Below are positions 18,336 to 28,590 of a DNA stretch of 30,534 nt, piece by piece. Under the pieces are notes generated by a model. That model was given only the letters and a program-made list of their open reading frames with translations. It did not search any database and was not told the origin of the DNA. The stretch is taken from assembly GCA_025769875.1 (NCBI GenBank), contig JAGFNK010000608.1, positions 1 through 30,534 on the forward strand, read 5' to 3'. This DNA is from Russula earlei. Its lineage: Eukaryota > Basidiomycota > Agaricomycetes > Russulales > Russulaceae. Position numbers and translations under genes: made by a program. How positions within the stretch are numbered: the stretch's first letter is position 1; every line of letters begins with the position of its first letter.

Positions 18336-19217
18336 TGTCACGGTAACTAGCCGTGTCAGTTCACAAGCGGAAAACAAATCGATGATAGAGAGGTGTTCAA
18401 GAAACGGGCTGGTTCCTGTGTATAGTGAGTAAGGATCCCTGCAGCGGTCGAAGTGTTTTATGCTAAACAGGTTATGGCCAATAGACCCTTCCTAGTATGA
18501 CTCGGTCTGTTGAGAAGCTAGGGTAAGTTTGTAATGGGATAGACTAGGGCTGGTTCCACTAGCTATATGCGTTCAAGTCCGTCAGGGACCTTGAACAATG
18601 CAGAGAGAGTAGAGGAAGGTAGGTCTTAAAGGAGGAGAGCTCTTCTCAGGGGAGTGAAGAGAGACTCTTAGGGAAGGAAGGGAAAGGCGAAGAGTAGATG
18701 GTGGATGGTGTGTTGAGAGTTGATGAAATGGAGAGGTGTTTGTGGTTTAAGTTTGTGAGAGTGAAGTGGGTTGCAGGAGAATATGTTGGACAAGAGTAGG
18801 TTGGATTCTACAAGAGACCAAGCTTAGGGCTTTGGTCACAAAGTACTGAGCTTATATATACAGGAGAAGCGCAGCAATAGCTGCGCTTTGACTGTGCCAG
18901 TAGTATAGTAGGAGTCATAATAAGTAGGAGTCATAGGAATGAGGCCACGAGTGAGTCAGAACCAAGTAACTGTGCTGCACAGTAGGTGCACAGCATTGCA
19001 CAGCCAAAACTAAGAAGTGAATATAAATGGGAAGAGAACCAAACAAAGGGAAAGTAACAGCAATCCAGTATTACCTGGACGTGTATGGATCACATGATAA
19101 CACAGAAGGGATCACGAGATGTAAGAGATCACAAGACCAGTAAGTAAAGGGATGTACACAAGCAAGCAGTCCATAGCAAGAGGTAAGAAGTAAACAAAAA
19201 AGGAAAATGGTGTAACA
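18336..19217. mobile_element. Solo LTR 1 (882 bp) inside element 2
   Basis: Starts TGTCACGGTAACTAGCC and ends GGTGTAACA (TG...CA). The flanking 5-mers are ACGCC (18331-18335) and ACACC (19218-19222), one transition apart. Removing the LTR and one 5-mer restores the element 1 arm sequence exactly across the join. A TATA-like CTTATATATACAGG lies at about 18850. It matches no other LTR in the window. Orientation is not certain. Confidence 0.87.
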
Positions 19218-20337
19218 ACACCGCCGTCTTCGTTGCCATCGGACGGTGTTGCTACTGTACATTTCGGTATGCTTTTCTCCCCTTTTTTACTAGACTCTCA
19301 TTTTGTTAGTCAGAGATCTGGATGCTGCCTATGTGTCCATTTCCCAGCCTGCCGCTGTCTTCCCTCTCCCTTTCTACTTCCACGCCCCCTCGCTCCTCTA
19401 CCTCGCATCTGCCATCCAAGTTCTCCAATTGTCCCACCCGCAATCGCGTTCGGCAGCGCCATCAGCGCCCAAGTGACCACCCACCAGCACTCTCCCTATC
19501 CCCCCTCCAGCCTCTCCTTTGCATCGTCTCCCCCTCCTCGCGTTGTGACTTGACCACACCCCTCATCACCACACCTGGCCTCGGCCATCCTTCACAAATC
19601 GCCACACGCCACTACCACAGCCGCTGGAGACCACGACTCAATACCTCGTGTCGTCCAGCTTCGGTCCCCTTCTCACGTCTAGATTTCCTTTTATATGCCT
19701 GTCTTTTGTGCTTTTCCTGTCCCTTATCCTTAGTTCTAACCTGTATCTGCTACCATCTTGAATAAAGTTGCCCTGTTGTTCCCTTATCATCTGTGTGAAC
19801 CTGAGTGCAGTCAAATGAACAAATGCGTTCTCGTGTTCCTGCTAGGTGCTCCTCCTCTTTGAAGCTTCAGTCTTATGAAGTCATTCTGCATTCTTGGACA
19901 CACTTCACCACCCCATGGGCTCAGGTGTGCACTTCCTGGGGGGGCTCCTTCCTGGCACATGACCGTGCTACTGTCACATGATATGAGGGAAATGACATTG
20001 CACACCACAATGCTTGAGTCAAAAACACTATGGGGCTGCCTCAAGACAGCCCATGGGTAAAACATGAGGGAAAAATAATAGATATAGACTGTGATTTTGA
20101 GTTGTAATTCATCTAATACACATGTGGAGGTGGCTTGAGACCAGCTCCACCAATTCTCACTCAAATCTCATGAAAACAATGGGGCTGCCTAGCCCTCATT
20201 CAGGTGATTCAGGGACAATAGGTTTTATGTGAATTGAAGCTGTTTTGAGGGAGATATTCGCCCCGCACATTTGAGAGGGTTTTTGCGCCAATTTGGGTGG
20301 AATTCAAACTCTGCCAAGTGCGCTGAAAACAGCAATA

Positions 20338-20769
20338 AACAGGGACACCTGGCCTACCACTCTCCAGGAATGGAAGGAGGAAGCCAGGAGACAACACCGA
20401 CGATTTGTCACTATCAGAGAGAAACTCAAGGGAAAGAAGACTACACACTCCCCCTCAGAACACAAGTCCCATCACCCTGACCAAATGCAAGTGGACACCA
20501 TCAAGTCCAACTTCAAAAAACTCACAGAAGATGAACGAAAACAACTAGCAAAGGAAGGACACTGCTTCCGCTGCAGGGAAAAGGGCCACCTTAGTAGAGA
20601 ATGCCCCAAAAATACGACCCCCACTACTTCTAAAGCCTGCACTACTGAACCAACCATAGAACCAACTAAGGAAGAAGAACCAGCCTCCATGGTGGCCCGC
20701 ATGAAAGCCCTACCAGCCCAGGAACAAGCCAAAATCTGGGATCTCATCCTCAAAGAGGATTTTCTCTAG
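20338..20769 (+). pseudogene. Gypsy gag C-terminus with CCHC zinc knuckle
   Basis: Reads NRDTWPTTLQEW and continues through a basic region to the nucleocapsid knuckle CFRCREKGHLSREC (20573-20604), the CX2CX4HX4C RNA-binding motif, and then a Pro/Glu-rich tail ending at TAG 20767-20769. Codons upstream of 20338 that keep the frame open belong to element 2, so the apparent Met at 20293 is not a real start. Confidence 0.85.
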
Positions 20770-22535
20770 GCCAAAGTGCGACAGTCGGCACAGAGGCCCA
20801 AATAGATACCATTGTCAACCATAAAGAAAACTCAATGAAAGTTCCTTTTATGCTAACAAACAATGGAAAGACTGGCCAAGCGCTCCTTGACAGCGGAGCA
20901 ACAGAAAACTTCATCAGTCAAAGAATTGTCAAAAAACTACAAATCCCACTTCAAATTCTCAGGACCCCCAGACCCATCATCAATGTAGATGGCACCAGTA
21001 ACCAAGAAGGAGCACTAACCCATTATGCTCATATGGCTGTACAACATGGCCCTACCACATGACTTCTCACCTTTTACAAATTTGGGAGAAGATAGAATGA
21101 TCCTCGGCTACCCCTTCCTAAAAGCGTTAAACCCCCTTGTCAACTGGAGCACTGGTCGCCTAAGAAACCACCTAGGGGTCCTTCTCACCCCTGTACCCTT
21201 AGCTAAACCACCAAGAATCCAGATTGCACAAATAAGGTCAACCATCATTCCCCCTGAATACTTACGACATCAGAAAGTCTTCTCAGAAGAAGCAGCCAAA
21301 TGACTCCCACCCAGTTGAGGAGAACTCAACTTCAGAATCACCCTGAAACCTGATGCCCCCAAACTCCTTGATTATTGAACTTACCCCCTCCCCCAGAATG
21401 AGAAACAAGAACTGTCAAGACAAATACAAGAAGACTTAGCCAAAGGTTTCATCAAGGATGGCATTTCGGACTTCATATCCCCTGTCTTCTTTGTTCAGAA
21501 GAAGGACGGCACCGCCCCACGAATGGTAGTCAACTACTGAAAACTCAATAATGCCACAGTCCCCGATTACCACGCTTTACCCAACATGGAAGAACAATTG
21601 CACCGACTAAGGGGCAAAACCACCTTTAGCAAATTTGATGTCAGAGCTGGCTACAACAACATCCTAATCCACCCAGAAGATTGACACAAAGGTGCCTTCA
21701 AAACTCAATTTGGCACCTTCATCCCCATGGTAATGGGCTTTGGCTTTACCAATGCCCCAGCAGCCTTCCAACGAGCAATGAACGACACCCTCCAACCCTG
21801 GCTTCTAAAATACCCAGAGAACACCTGCAACTATCTAGATGACGTGGCGATAGCCACAGGGTTGGGAGAAGGGCTCCTCCACCAACAAATCACACATGAA
21901 TTCCTTGACCTACTCGAAAGGGACTCCTATTTTTTAAAGGCTTCAAAATGCACCTTCAAACAACACGAAATTGACTTCTTGGGTTTCCGAATCAACCAAG
22001 GAACCCTCAAAATCGACCCAGTCAAAATGGATGGCCTCAAAAACTGGCCAAGACCCCCCAATAACCTGAAACAAGTACAAAAAATCATGGGCGCCCTCAA
22101 TTATCAATGACCATTTATCCGAGATTTCGCTAAAATAGCTCACCCCATTTTTTCTACAATCAAGAAAGGAACCCCCTTTTTCTGGACCCCAGAAGCGACC
22201 ACAGCCCTAGAGACCTTGATATCAGCAATCTGCTGCAACCCCGAGCTCTACACCGCCAACCCCGACCTCCCATACGAACTAGAAACTGATGCCTCACAAT
22301 TTGCCACCGGAGCGATGCTGTTTCAGAAGGACCCAAGAGGAAAAAGGAAAAAGATTGGCAACATGTCACATGCATTCAGTGAAGCAGAAAGGAACTACCC
22401 AGTTTGGGACAGGGAGTTCCTAGCCTTGATTCTTGCACTCCAACACTGGCGATACCTATTGGTCAGAACAAAACACCCCATCAAGATCTTTACTGATCAT
22501 GCTAACCTTGCCCACTATCAACTCCCCCATAAAAT
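20649..22535 (+). pseudogene. Gypsy pol (protease, RT, RNase H) with TGA stops at arginine positions
   Basis: The pol frame is -1 relative to gag and overlaps it by about 118 nt (20649-20766), suggesting -1 frameshifting; I saw no canonical slippery heptamer. Protease active site LLDSGATENFI (Asp 20889-20891). RT: FVQKKDGTAPRM, FDVRAGYNN and the catalytic YLDD (21832-21843). RNase H: ETDASQFATGAML and FTDHANL, cut at 22535. A frameshift near 21065-21085 separates protease from RT. From there to 22535 the frame is interrupted only by TGA at 21301, 21316, 21376, 21538, 21682 and 22108; another TGA ends the protease frame at 21060. At 21376, 21538, 21682 and 22108 family alignment expects Arg. 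Confidence 0.9.
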
Positions 22536-22537
22536 TA

Positions 22538-22948
22538 TTGCCATTTTCAGCGCACTTGGCGGAGTTTGAATTCCACCCAAATCAGCGCAGAAAACCCTCT
22601 CAAACATGCGGGGCAAATATCTCCCTCAAAACAGCTTCGATTCACATAAAACTTATTGTCCCTGAATCGCCTGAATGAGGGCTAGGCAGCCCCATTGTTT
22701 TCATGAGATTTGAGTGAGAATTGGTGGAGCTGGACTCAAGCCACCTCCACATGTGTATTAGATGAATTACAACTCAAAATTGTGGTCTATATCTATTATT
22801 TCTCCCTCATGTTGTACCAATGGGCTGTCTTGAGGCAGCCCCATAGTGTTTTTGACTCAAGTGTTGTGGTGTGCAACATTGTTTCCAGTGCAATCGGAGT
22901 TGTGGCCAGCCACTCATCACCCCTCTTGCCTCTCCATTCCGACCATCC
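22538..22948 (+). repeat. Type-B left TIR of element 3
   Basis: Common 349-bp module, then the type-B continuation with GTTGTGGCCAGCCACTCATC, ending GACCATCC. It pairs with 26156-26563. Confidence 0.85.
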
Positions 22949-23349
22949 TTCTTGTTTTTCACAGACAGAGAGGAGTGGGTTTGCAAAGAGGGGTCCTATT
23001 CTGAACTCTTTCTACTACAGAGTAGTTAGGGTGTTTTTATATACAGGAGAGAGGTACTAGAGATGAAAGGCATGAAAGTGAATCAAGACTGGTTGAGATG
23101 GTTGAGGCAGTCATGAAAGGCTTGAGACATGAACACGTCGCGTGTGCAGGGTGTGGCATGCATGCATAGTCAGTGGCAAGGGCTGGGCAATGCAATTGAG
23201 GTCTCGATGTCACACATGAGGTGGCTTGTGGTGTGTGGCCAGTGGATGGCCTGGAACGAGAGGGAGGTGGCAAAGGATAGGAGGAGACGTCATGTCCTAT
23301 TGCATTTTCCCACATGTCATTCCATGGCCAGCCATATGGCTACCTTACA
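22949..23349 (+). repeat. Dispersed repeat copy inside element 3
   Basis: Co-linear with 11448-11888 from TTCTTGTTTTTCACAG to CTTACA, about 40 bp shorter. Carries the TATA-like TTTTATATACAGGAGAG. Confidence 0.65.
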
Positions 23350-23419
23350 CCTCCCAGGGGCTTGAAACTTTGACTGTCCTCAGTCAAGCATCTGAATGCG
23401 AGTGTTTTGAGCCTTTTGC

Positions 23420-24925
23420 GTCTGAATTGAGGCGGCTGTCGTGGCTGCTTGTGCTGCAGAAGATGTGAAGGTGGTGATTGGCGATGGCGATGATGGAAGA
23501 GGCGAGGGCAATGGGAACGGAGGCGATGGAGACGAGGGCGGCAGTGACGAGATGGTGGCTGCGTGGCAGTGGTGTTGTCTTGTGGCAGTGGTGGCGTGGT
23601 TGTCTCCATTGCAGGTGGTGGCAGCAGGTGTGGATGAGGAGCAAAGGCGTAGGTGGTGAGTGTGAGTTTGTAGATAGAGATGTAGGTGGCAAGGACTTGA
23701 GAAAGAGGATGCGGGGGGTGGCTTGCACGGGGGTGGGATCTGTCATCTTGCAGCGGTGGTGGCGGGGTCGTCTCCACTGCAGGTGTCGGCAGCAGACATG
23801 GGTGAGAGTGCGCGAACGGATGGGGAGGCGATGTGGGAGGCGGCGTGCGGTGTGCTGTTGGCATCAGCGACTGCTTCTCCTGCGGTGGCGGCGTGGCAGC
23901 GGCTTCTGCTCCTGTTGTGGCGTGTTGTGGCTAAGTTCATGGCTGAGGCCTTCTTGGTCTTCTGGGGTGGTGCTGGTGGTGAGGGGTTGCAACGGTGCAG
24001 CGGTGCTGGTGTCACGTGAAACTACTAAAGCGGCGGCTGAGACTGAGAAGGTGGTGGCAGACTGAGCTGGTGCAACAGTGGAGGTGGATGGGGCGGAGGC
24101 GACAACTGAGGGCGATGCAGGGGCGACGGTGGTGGTGGCTGACAAGGGTGTGGCAGCGGTGGCTTGTGAGACGGTGGTGGAGGTGGCGGCGTGTGGCGCT
24201 AAGATGTCGGTGGCTGAGGCTGAGGCTATGGTGGCGGCTGACGAGACTAAGGCAGCTGGCAAGGCTAAGAGCATGGTGGCGGCGGTTGACTGATCTCAAG
24301 CTGGGGCGACGGAGACAGCTGGAAAAACTAGGGGTGCAGTGGTGGCGGCTGAGACTGAGAAGGCTGAGGCTGAGGGCAGGGTGGAGACGGTGGCGGCTGG
24401 GCGATGCTGGTGCTATGACGGACTGGGCTGACTGACAAGTACAGGCGAGGCTAAGACGTAGACTGATTGTGAAGTCAGCAGCTGGCACGACTGAGGCTAC
24501 TGTGGTGATGGACGAGGCGATGGACGAGACTGAGGGCGACGAGATGACTGAGGGCGCAGGACTGGATGAGATGAAGGCAGGGGTGGCAGACGAGGCTGCG
24601 AGGGCTGAAGTGGTGGGCGGTGCTAAACGTCAGTGGGCATGGTTGAGATGGTGGTTGTGCATGGAGCTGAGACAGTGGCCATAGCAGGTGACACTGAGGG
24701 CATGGGAGCTGGTTGGGCAAAGACGGGGACAGTGGCGATAGGCGATGTCATGGCTGAGGCTACGGCGGTGGGGACAGACAAGGTGGCGACGATGGCAAAT
24801 GCGGGCGATGCTGGGACAGCGAGGGCAGGTGGAGCCGAGGCGATGATGGCCAGCGAGTTGAGGATGGAAGCAGTGAATGAGGTGACAGGAACGGTGGACG
24901 AGGTGGGAACTGCAGGGACGATGGG
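23420..24925 (-). repeat. GC-rich Ser/Thr/Ala-coding tract, long copy
   Basis: Contains everything seen in element 2's tract (16706-17668) plus about 180 bp before it and a further 400 bp after. The minus-strand frame is open for 136 codons (23864-24274), again with PEDQEGLSHELSHN, but single-base indels near 24300-24460 move it out of phase relative to element 2. The tract resumes for about 80 bp after solo LTR 2, so the LTR landed in it. Confidence 0.6.
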
Positions 24926-25536
24926 TGTTGTAGTTTACCCCTTTTTTCCTCGGTTCGTCCATAAGTCTTTCTCCTTATTGTTTCCCTTTGTTATCTTTGT
25001 CTCCACGGTTATGGTTTCATCCCTTGATGGTGATCTCCTATTGTGTTTCATCCATTGTGTTTCACTTATTGTGTTTCACCTATTGTCGAGTCACTTTGGC
25101 TATTGGTCTACCTTTATCTATTGTTCTGCTTATAGTACTGTACAGCCTTGCTACACACAGTATTTAAGCGCCTGTAGAAGCTGGGGAATGCCCCAAGCTT
25201 AGCTTTGTCTCATTCCCTGTTGCATCCCCTGCCTTGTATACTCTCTCAATCACAACTTGCTTGTGCTGGCCTACACTCTGCTTGATCTGAGCACACCTCA
25301 AGGAACCCTTGTGTTCCTCTTCCTCCTCTACCTCTCTCTCATCATCCTCCTCTTCTGTGAAACCAGAAGATCAACTCTGTCTGCGGACTGAGTCATTACC
25401 TGACTCAGCCTTGAGACACTAAACCTTTGATTCAGTCTCTCTGAGCCAGCCCCCACTGAACCCTTGAGCCAAGTCACAGGAACTTGACCCCCATTGAACC
25501 CTGAGCTAACGCTCTTACGGCCACGACGCCGTTACA
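24926..25536 (+). mobile_element. Solo LTR 2 (611 bp) inside element 3
   Basis: Starts TGTTGTAGTTTACCCC and ends GACGCCGTTACA (TG...CA). The perfect 5-bp target duplication ATGGG lies at 24921-24925 and 25537-25541. A TATA-like GTATTTAAGC is at about 25160, followed by pyrimidine-rich DNA, which favours plus orientation. Internal retroelement sequence is absent, as expected after recombination between the LTRs of a full element. Confidence 0.9.
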
Positions 25537-25715
25537 ATGGGCAAGGCAGGCGAGGCGGAGGTGATGGTGCACAATGTAGGGATGGAGGCTGGAGCAGGCA
25601 TGGGCACAGGGTATGTGTAGTCATCTTCGTCTTTGTCTGCAGAGCAGAGTTGGCGTTCCCGCTGAATGTCACAGGGATGCTGAGAGAATATCTTGACTAG
25701 TGTGTTGAATACTTC

Positions 25716-25994
25716 TCAGAAATCGACAAAGTGCCTCTGCTGTTCATTTGGGCACCAGGGGCCGAGATGTTGGGAGACCATCCAGCGGTCATCTGGGTGG
25801 AGTCCGAGCCAGAATGACTTGTCGCAATCTTCATAGCACAGGCAGCACGCATGGACAAGGGGACCACAGATTGCCCTGAAACTCCGGTAGTATTTGTCTA
25901 CGTCTTCCCGGTCACACATGCGGAGTCTTGACAAGGAGGTGATAAGGTCCTCCAGATCCCACTTGAGCTTGAGGTATTCTAACTGAGTCAGCAT
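25716..25994 (-). pseudogene. Gag-like fragment adjoining the right arm of element 3
   Basis: 92 codons from MLTQLEYLKLKW to HFVDF. The REDVDKYYRSFRAICGPL, CDKSFWLGLHPDDR pattern resembles a gag-like domain I associate with repetitive agaricomycete ORFs of retroelement type. It stops at 25716 and has no start of its own; the open frame upstream continues into the TIR, which is coincidental. Family assignment is from memory and tentative. Confidence 0.45.
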
Positions 25995-26155
25995 GCTGAA
26001 GGAGTGTGGCACGTGGTGAAGACAGATGGCAGGTTGATGCAGGCAGTGTGACTGGTGCAGCTGCGACTGTGGGTGTGGAGGGCCAAATGCGAGTTGGAAG
26101 GCAGCGGTGTGACTGATGCGGCTGAGACAGCAGGTGTGGTGGGAATGAGGGCAAA

Positions 26156-26563
26156 GGATGGTCAGATGGAGAGGTGAGAGGGGCAATGAGTGGCTGGCCG
26201 TCACTCCGATCACACTGAAAACAATGTTACACACCACAACACTTGAGTCAAAAACACTATGGGGCTGCCTCAAGAAAGCCCATGGGTACAATATGAGGGA
26301 AAAATAATAGATATAGACCATGATTTTGAGTTGTAATTCATCTAATACACATGTGGAGGTGGCTTGAGTCCAGCTCCACCAATTCTCACTCAAATCTCAT
26401 GAAAACAATGGGGCTGCCTAGCCCTCATTCAGGCGATTCAGGGACAATAATTTCATATGAATTGAAGCTGTTTTGAGGGAGATATTTATCCCGCATGTTT
26501 GAGGGGGTTTCTGCGCCAATTTGGGTGAAATTCAAGCTCCGCCAAGTGTGCTGAAAACGGCAA
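26156..26563 (-). repeat. Type-B right TIR of element 3
   Basis: Reverse complement of 22538-22948, more diverged than the arms of element 1 (for example CACACTTGGC in place of CGCACTTGGC near the end). Confidence 0.85.
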
Positions 26564-26576
26564 TAAAACTGCTACA

Positions 26577-27130
26577 GTATATCTCAACAGTTTCTCAACA
26601 GATTGCCTTGAAGGTTTGCCAGTAGAACCTTATATACTATATCTAGGTGCAGTGAAAATATGGGAGTCTAATATTCAGTTCTTGAGATGTTGATTTTCAG
26701 GTGCTGACATGAGTGCAAAACTTTGAACTGCCATATCTCAACTGTTTCTCAACAGATTTACTTGAAACTTTGACAGTGGGATCTCATGTCCTGTATCTAG
26801 GTGCAGCCCAAGAGTTGGGGCATAATTATCAGTTCTTGAAGTTTCAATTTTTGGGTGCAATCTGAGTGTGAAATCTCAAACTGCCATATCTCAACTGTTT
26901 CTCAATAGATTGCCTTGAAATGTGGAAAGTAGAACCTTATATACTGTATCTCAGGTGCAACTAAACTATGGGAGCCTAATATTCAGTTCTTGAAGTTTTG
27001 AATTTTGGGTGCCAATCTGCATGCAAAATTTTGAACAGCCATATCTCAACTATTTCTCAATGGATTGCCTTGAAACTTGGACATCAGAACCTCATGTACT
27101 GTATCTAGAGGCACCCAAATAATTGGGTTT
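26577..27130 (+). repeat. Tandem satellite, about 154-bp unit, 3.6 units
   Basis: The anchor ATATCTCAAC followed by TTTCTCAA recurs from 26577, 26731, 26884 and 27039: spacings of 154, 153 and 155 bp. Each unit also has GATT.GCCTTGAAA, a CTCATGT/CTTATAT motif, TGTATCTAGGTGC and CAGTTCTTGA. Units differ by many substitutions, so it is old. It starts 12 bp after element 3's right TA. Confidence 0.87.
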
Positions 27131-28590
27131 CATTTCACATTGTGGGGTGCTGACCCCAAGCATGATAAGATCACATTTTCCCTACAGCTGAAAACATGAC
27201 ATGATACAACTATTTACAACTGTAGTGTGCAAGAAGGGCACACTTGAGGTGTTCATGGGAGGTAGCGATTGTGATCACATGTGAATGTGTGAGGAGCAGT
27301 GTGTAAGGAAAGTTGGGCTTAAGGCATGAGGATATGATTATGATGAAGCAGAAGTGGGAGCCTGTTGGGAGATGTGGATCTGGGAAGGTGCAGAAGCAGA
27401 TGGGAGAGGGTGGGTAAAGCAGGATGGTCTTGTTCATATGTGCCAAGATGTCTGAACAAGGCTGTCAGACAGGTCCACCACATGATTGGAGAGTGTGGGG
27501 GACATATACACACATTTGTATCTATTGTAGGGCCAGAGCTTGGTCAGCTTGTCCACTCAGGTTGCAGATGAAGAGTTGGGCCATCCATCCATGACTTGGT
27601 GGAAGCAGTGGTGGTGGGACATCAAAGGAGGAGGTGAGGGCAATTGAGATGCCAGATGCGAGAAGAACATGTCTGTGAGCGAAGTATGGCATTGTTAAAA
27701 TGAGTAGGGAAAGTGCCCACGGCTTCGTGCTTGAGGTGAGGTTGTGTTCCAAAGTCGGGTCAATGAAGCTAAGGGACATCATGTTCAGTCACATTGGTAC
27801 CAGAGAGAGGATATCGGACAATGACTTTGATGGCATCTGAATAAACTGCCCCAATGCACATAAAGATAATGTTGGTGGCAGAATTTATGAGTGGAGCAAA
27901 GACAAAGTCTGCAGTGAACAAGACCAGGAGGTATTGATAGACAAGGTGATGATTGATGCATGCAGGAAGAGAGAACAACAGTTCCCATAGCATGTCTTTG
28001 TTTTGTTTGTCTGTGGGGGTAGTCAGGACAAAGTGAGGCGATAGACAAAGACAAGGTGAGGAGCATGGCTTGCCTCATTTTGAGCCACAGGTGTGGTTGA
28101 CTCATCTTTCTTGGCATCCATCAGACTGGGAGGTGGTGAATGATGATTTGAAAAGTCAAGGTGCAAGAGGAACAGTCATGGCATGAGCAAAATAGAGACC
28201 AGGAAGCAAGTGTCTACACCATCAGAATGCAAGGTATAGAGTGAGTCTGACTGAGAGAGAATAAATGAAAACAATGATGCAAGGTGTGTGTTGGGGCAGC
28301 GACTGTGATCACACATGAATGGGCAAGGTGAGGCGAAGCAATGGTGGGCTGTGAGCCCTCATGTATGGCAGCGGAGAACAATGGCAAACAATTGAGGGGT
28401 GGCTCGGTAGGTCAGAGTGATGTGGTGAGTGACAGTGGGCTGCTGTTGGGCACCTTTCAGTGCCGTCATGTGTGATGCTGCATTCACGCATGATATTCCT
28501 TGAGCTTCCAGTTTGTTGCTATGCTGGAGAAACAATCACACTTATATATATATAAGTTGTAAGGAGGGACAAGAGCAAGTTACAATGTGA
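27131..28590. other. CpG-poor DNA without a recognised gene
   Basis: Several short frames are open on the minus strand (27210-28117), rich in Ser, His, Cys and Pro, and none continues or matches a family I know. Two segments, about 27262-27300 and 28298-28335, share an AGCGAYTGTGATCACA core, hinting at an old duplication. A 12-bp TA run lies at 28543-28554. Confidence 0.5.

Larger units (their letters stand above)
16275..20335. mobile_element. Long-TIR element 2: chimera with type-B left arm and type-A right arm
   Basis: Left end TTGCCATTTTCAGCGC after TA (16273-16274). Right end AGCAA before TA (20336-20337). The left half (16275 to about 17668) is co-linear with element 3, including its GC-rich tract. 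The right half (about 17669-20335) is co-linear with element 1's right arm and is interrupted by a solo LTR. There is no transposase. Outside the left end is copia gag (minus strand) and outside the right end is gypsy gag (plus strand), so the two ends probably come from different insertions. Confidence 0.82.
17669..20335 (-). repeat. Type-A right arm of element 2, split by a solo LTR
   Basis: Matches 9064-10843 of element 1: ATAAAGAGTCATGTGGC at the inner end through to the GGGGCTGCCTAG region and CAATA at the outer end. The match breaks at 18335 and resumes at 19223, exactly around the solo LTR. Confidence 0.85.
20338..22535 (+). mobile_element. Ty3/gypsy retrotransposon fragment: gag end, protease, RT, RNase H
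   Basis: Starts in mid-gag at the TA beside element 2 and stops in RNase H at the TA beside element 3. No integrase, 3' LTR or gag start is attached. Domain order (zinc knuckle, protease, RT, RNase H) is that of Ty3/gypsy. Its missing 5' part may be 12082-13150. Confidence 0.88.
22538..26563. mobile_element. Long-TIR element 3 (type-B arms, no transposase)
   Basis: TA (22536-22537) then TTGCCATTTTCAGCGC. The right end CGGCAA precedes TA (26564-26565). The arms pair over about 410 bp (22538-22948 and 26156-26563) and share their outer 349 bp with element 1. The inside has the dispersed repeat (22949-23349), a GC-rich tract (about 23420-24925), solo LTR 2 (24926-25536) and a gag-like fragment (25716-25994). 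It is non-autonomous and would depend on a transposase such as that at 7631. The left flank is gypsy RNase H and the right flank is a satellite, so the flanks do not match. Confidence 0.82.

Noticed and set aside
21060..22110. Reading TGA as a sense codon (recoding or alternative code) to keep gypsy pol open
   Set aside because: The esterase uses TGG for Trp and CGN/AGR for Arg normally, the transposase ends at TGA, and a frameshift also breaks this pol. CpG decay explains the TGA codons without a new code.
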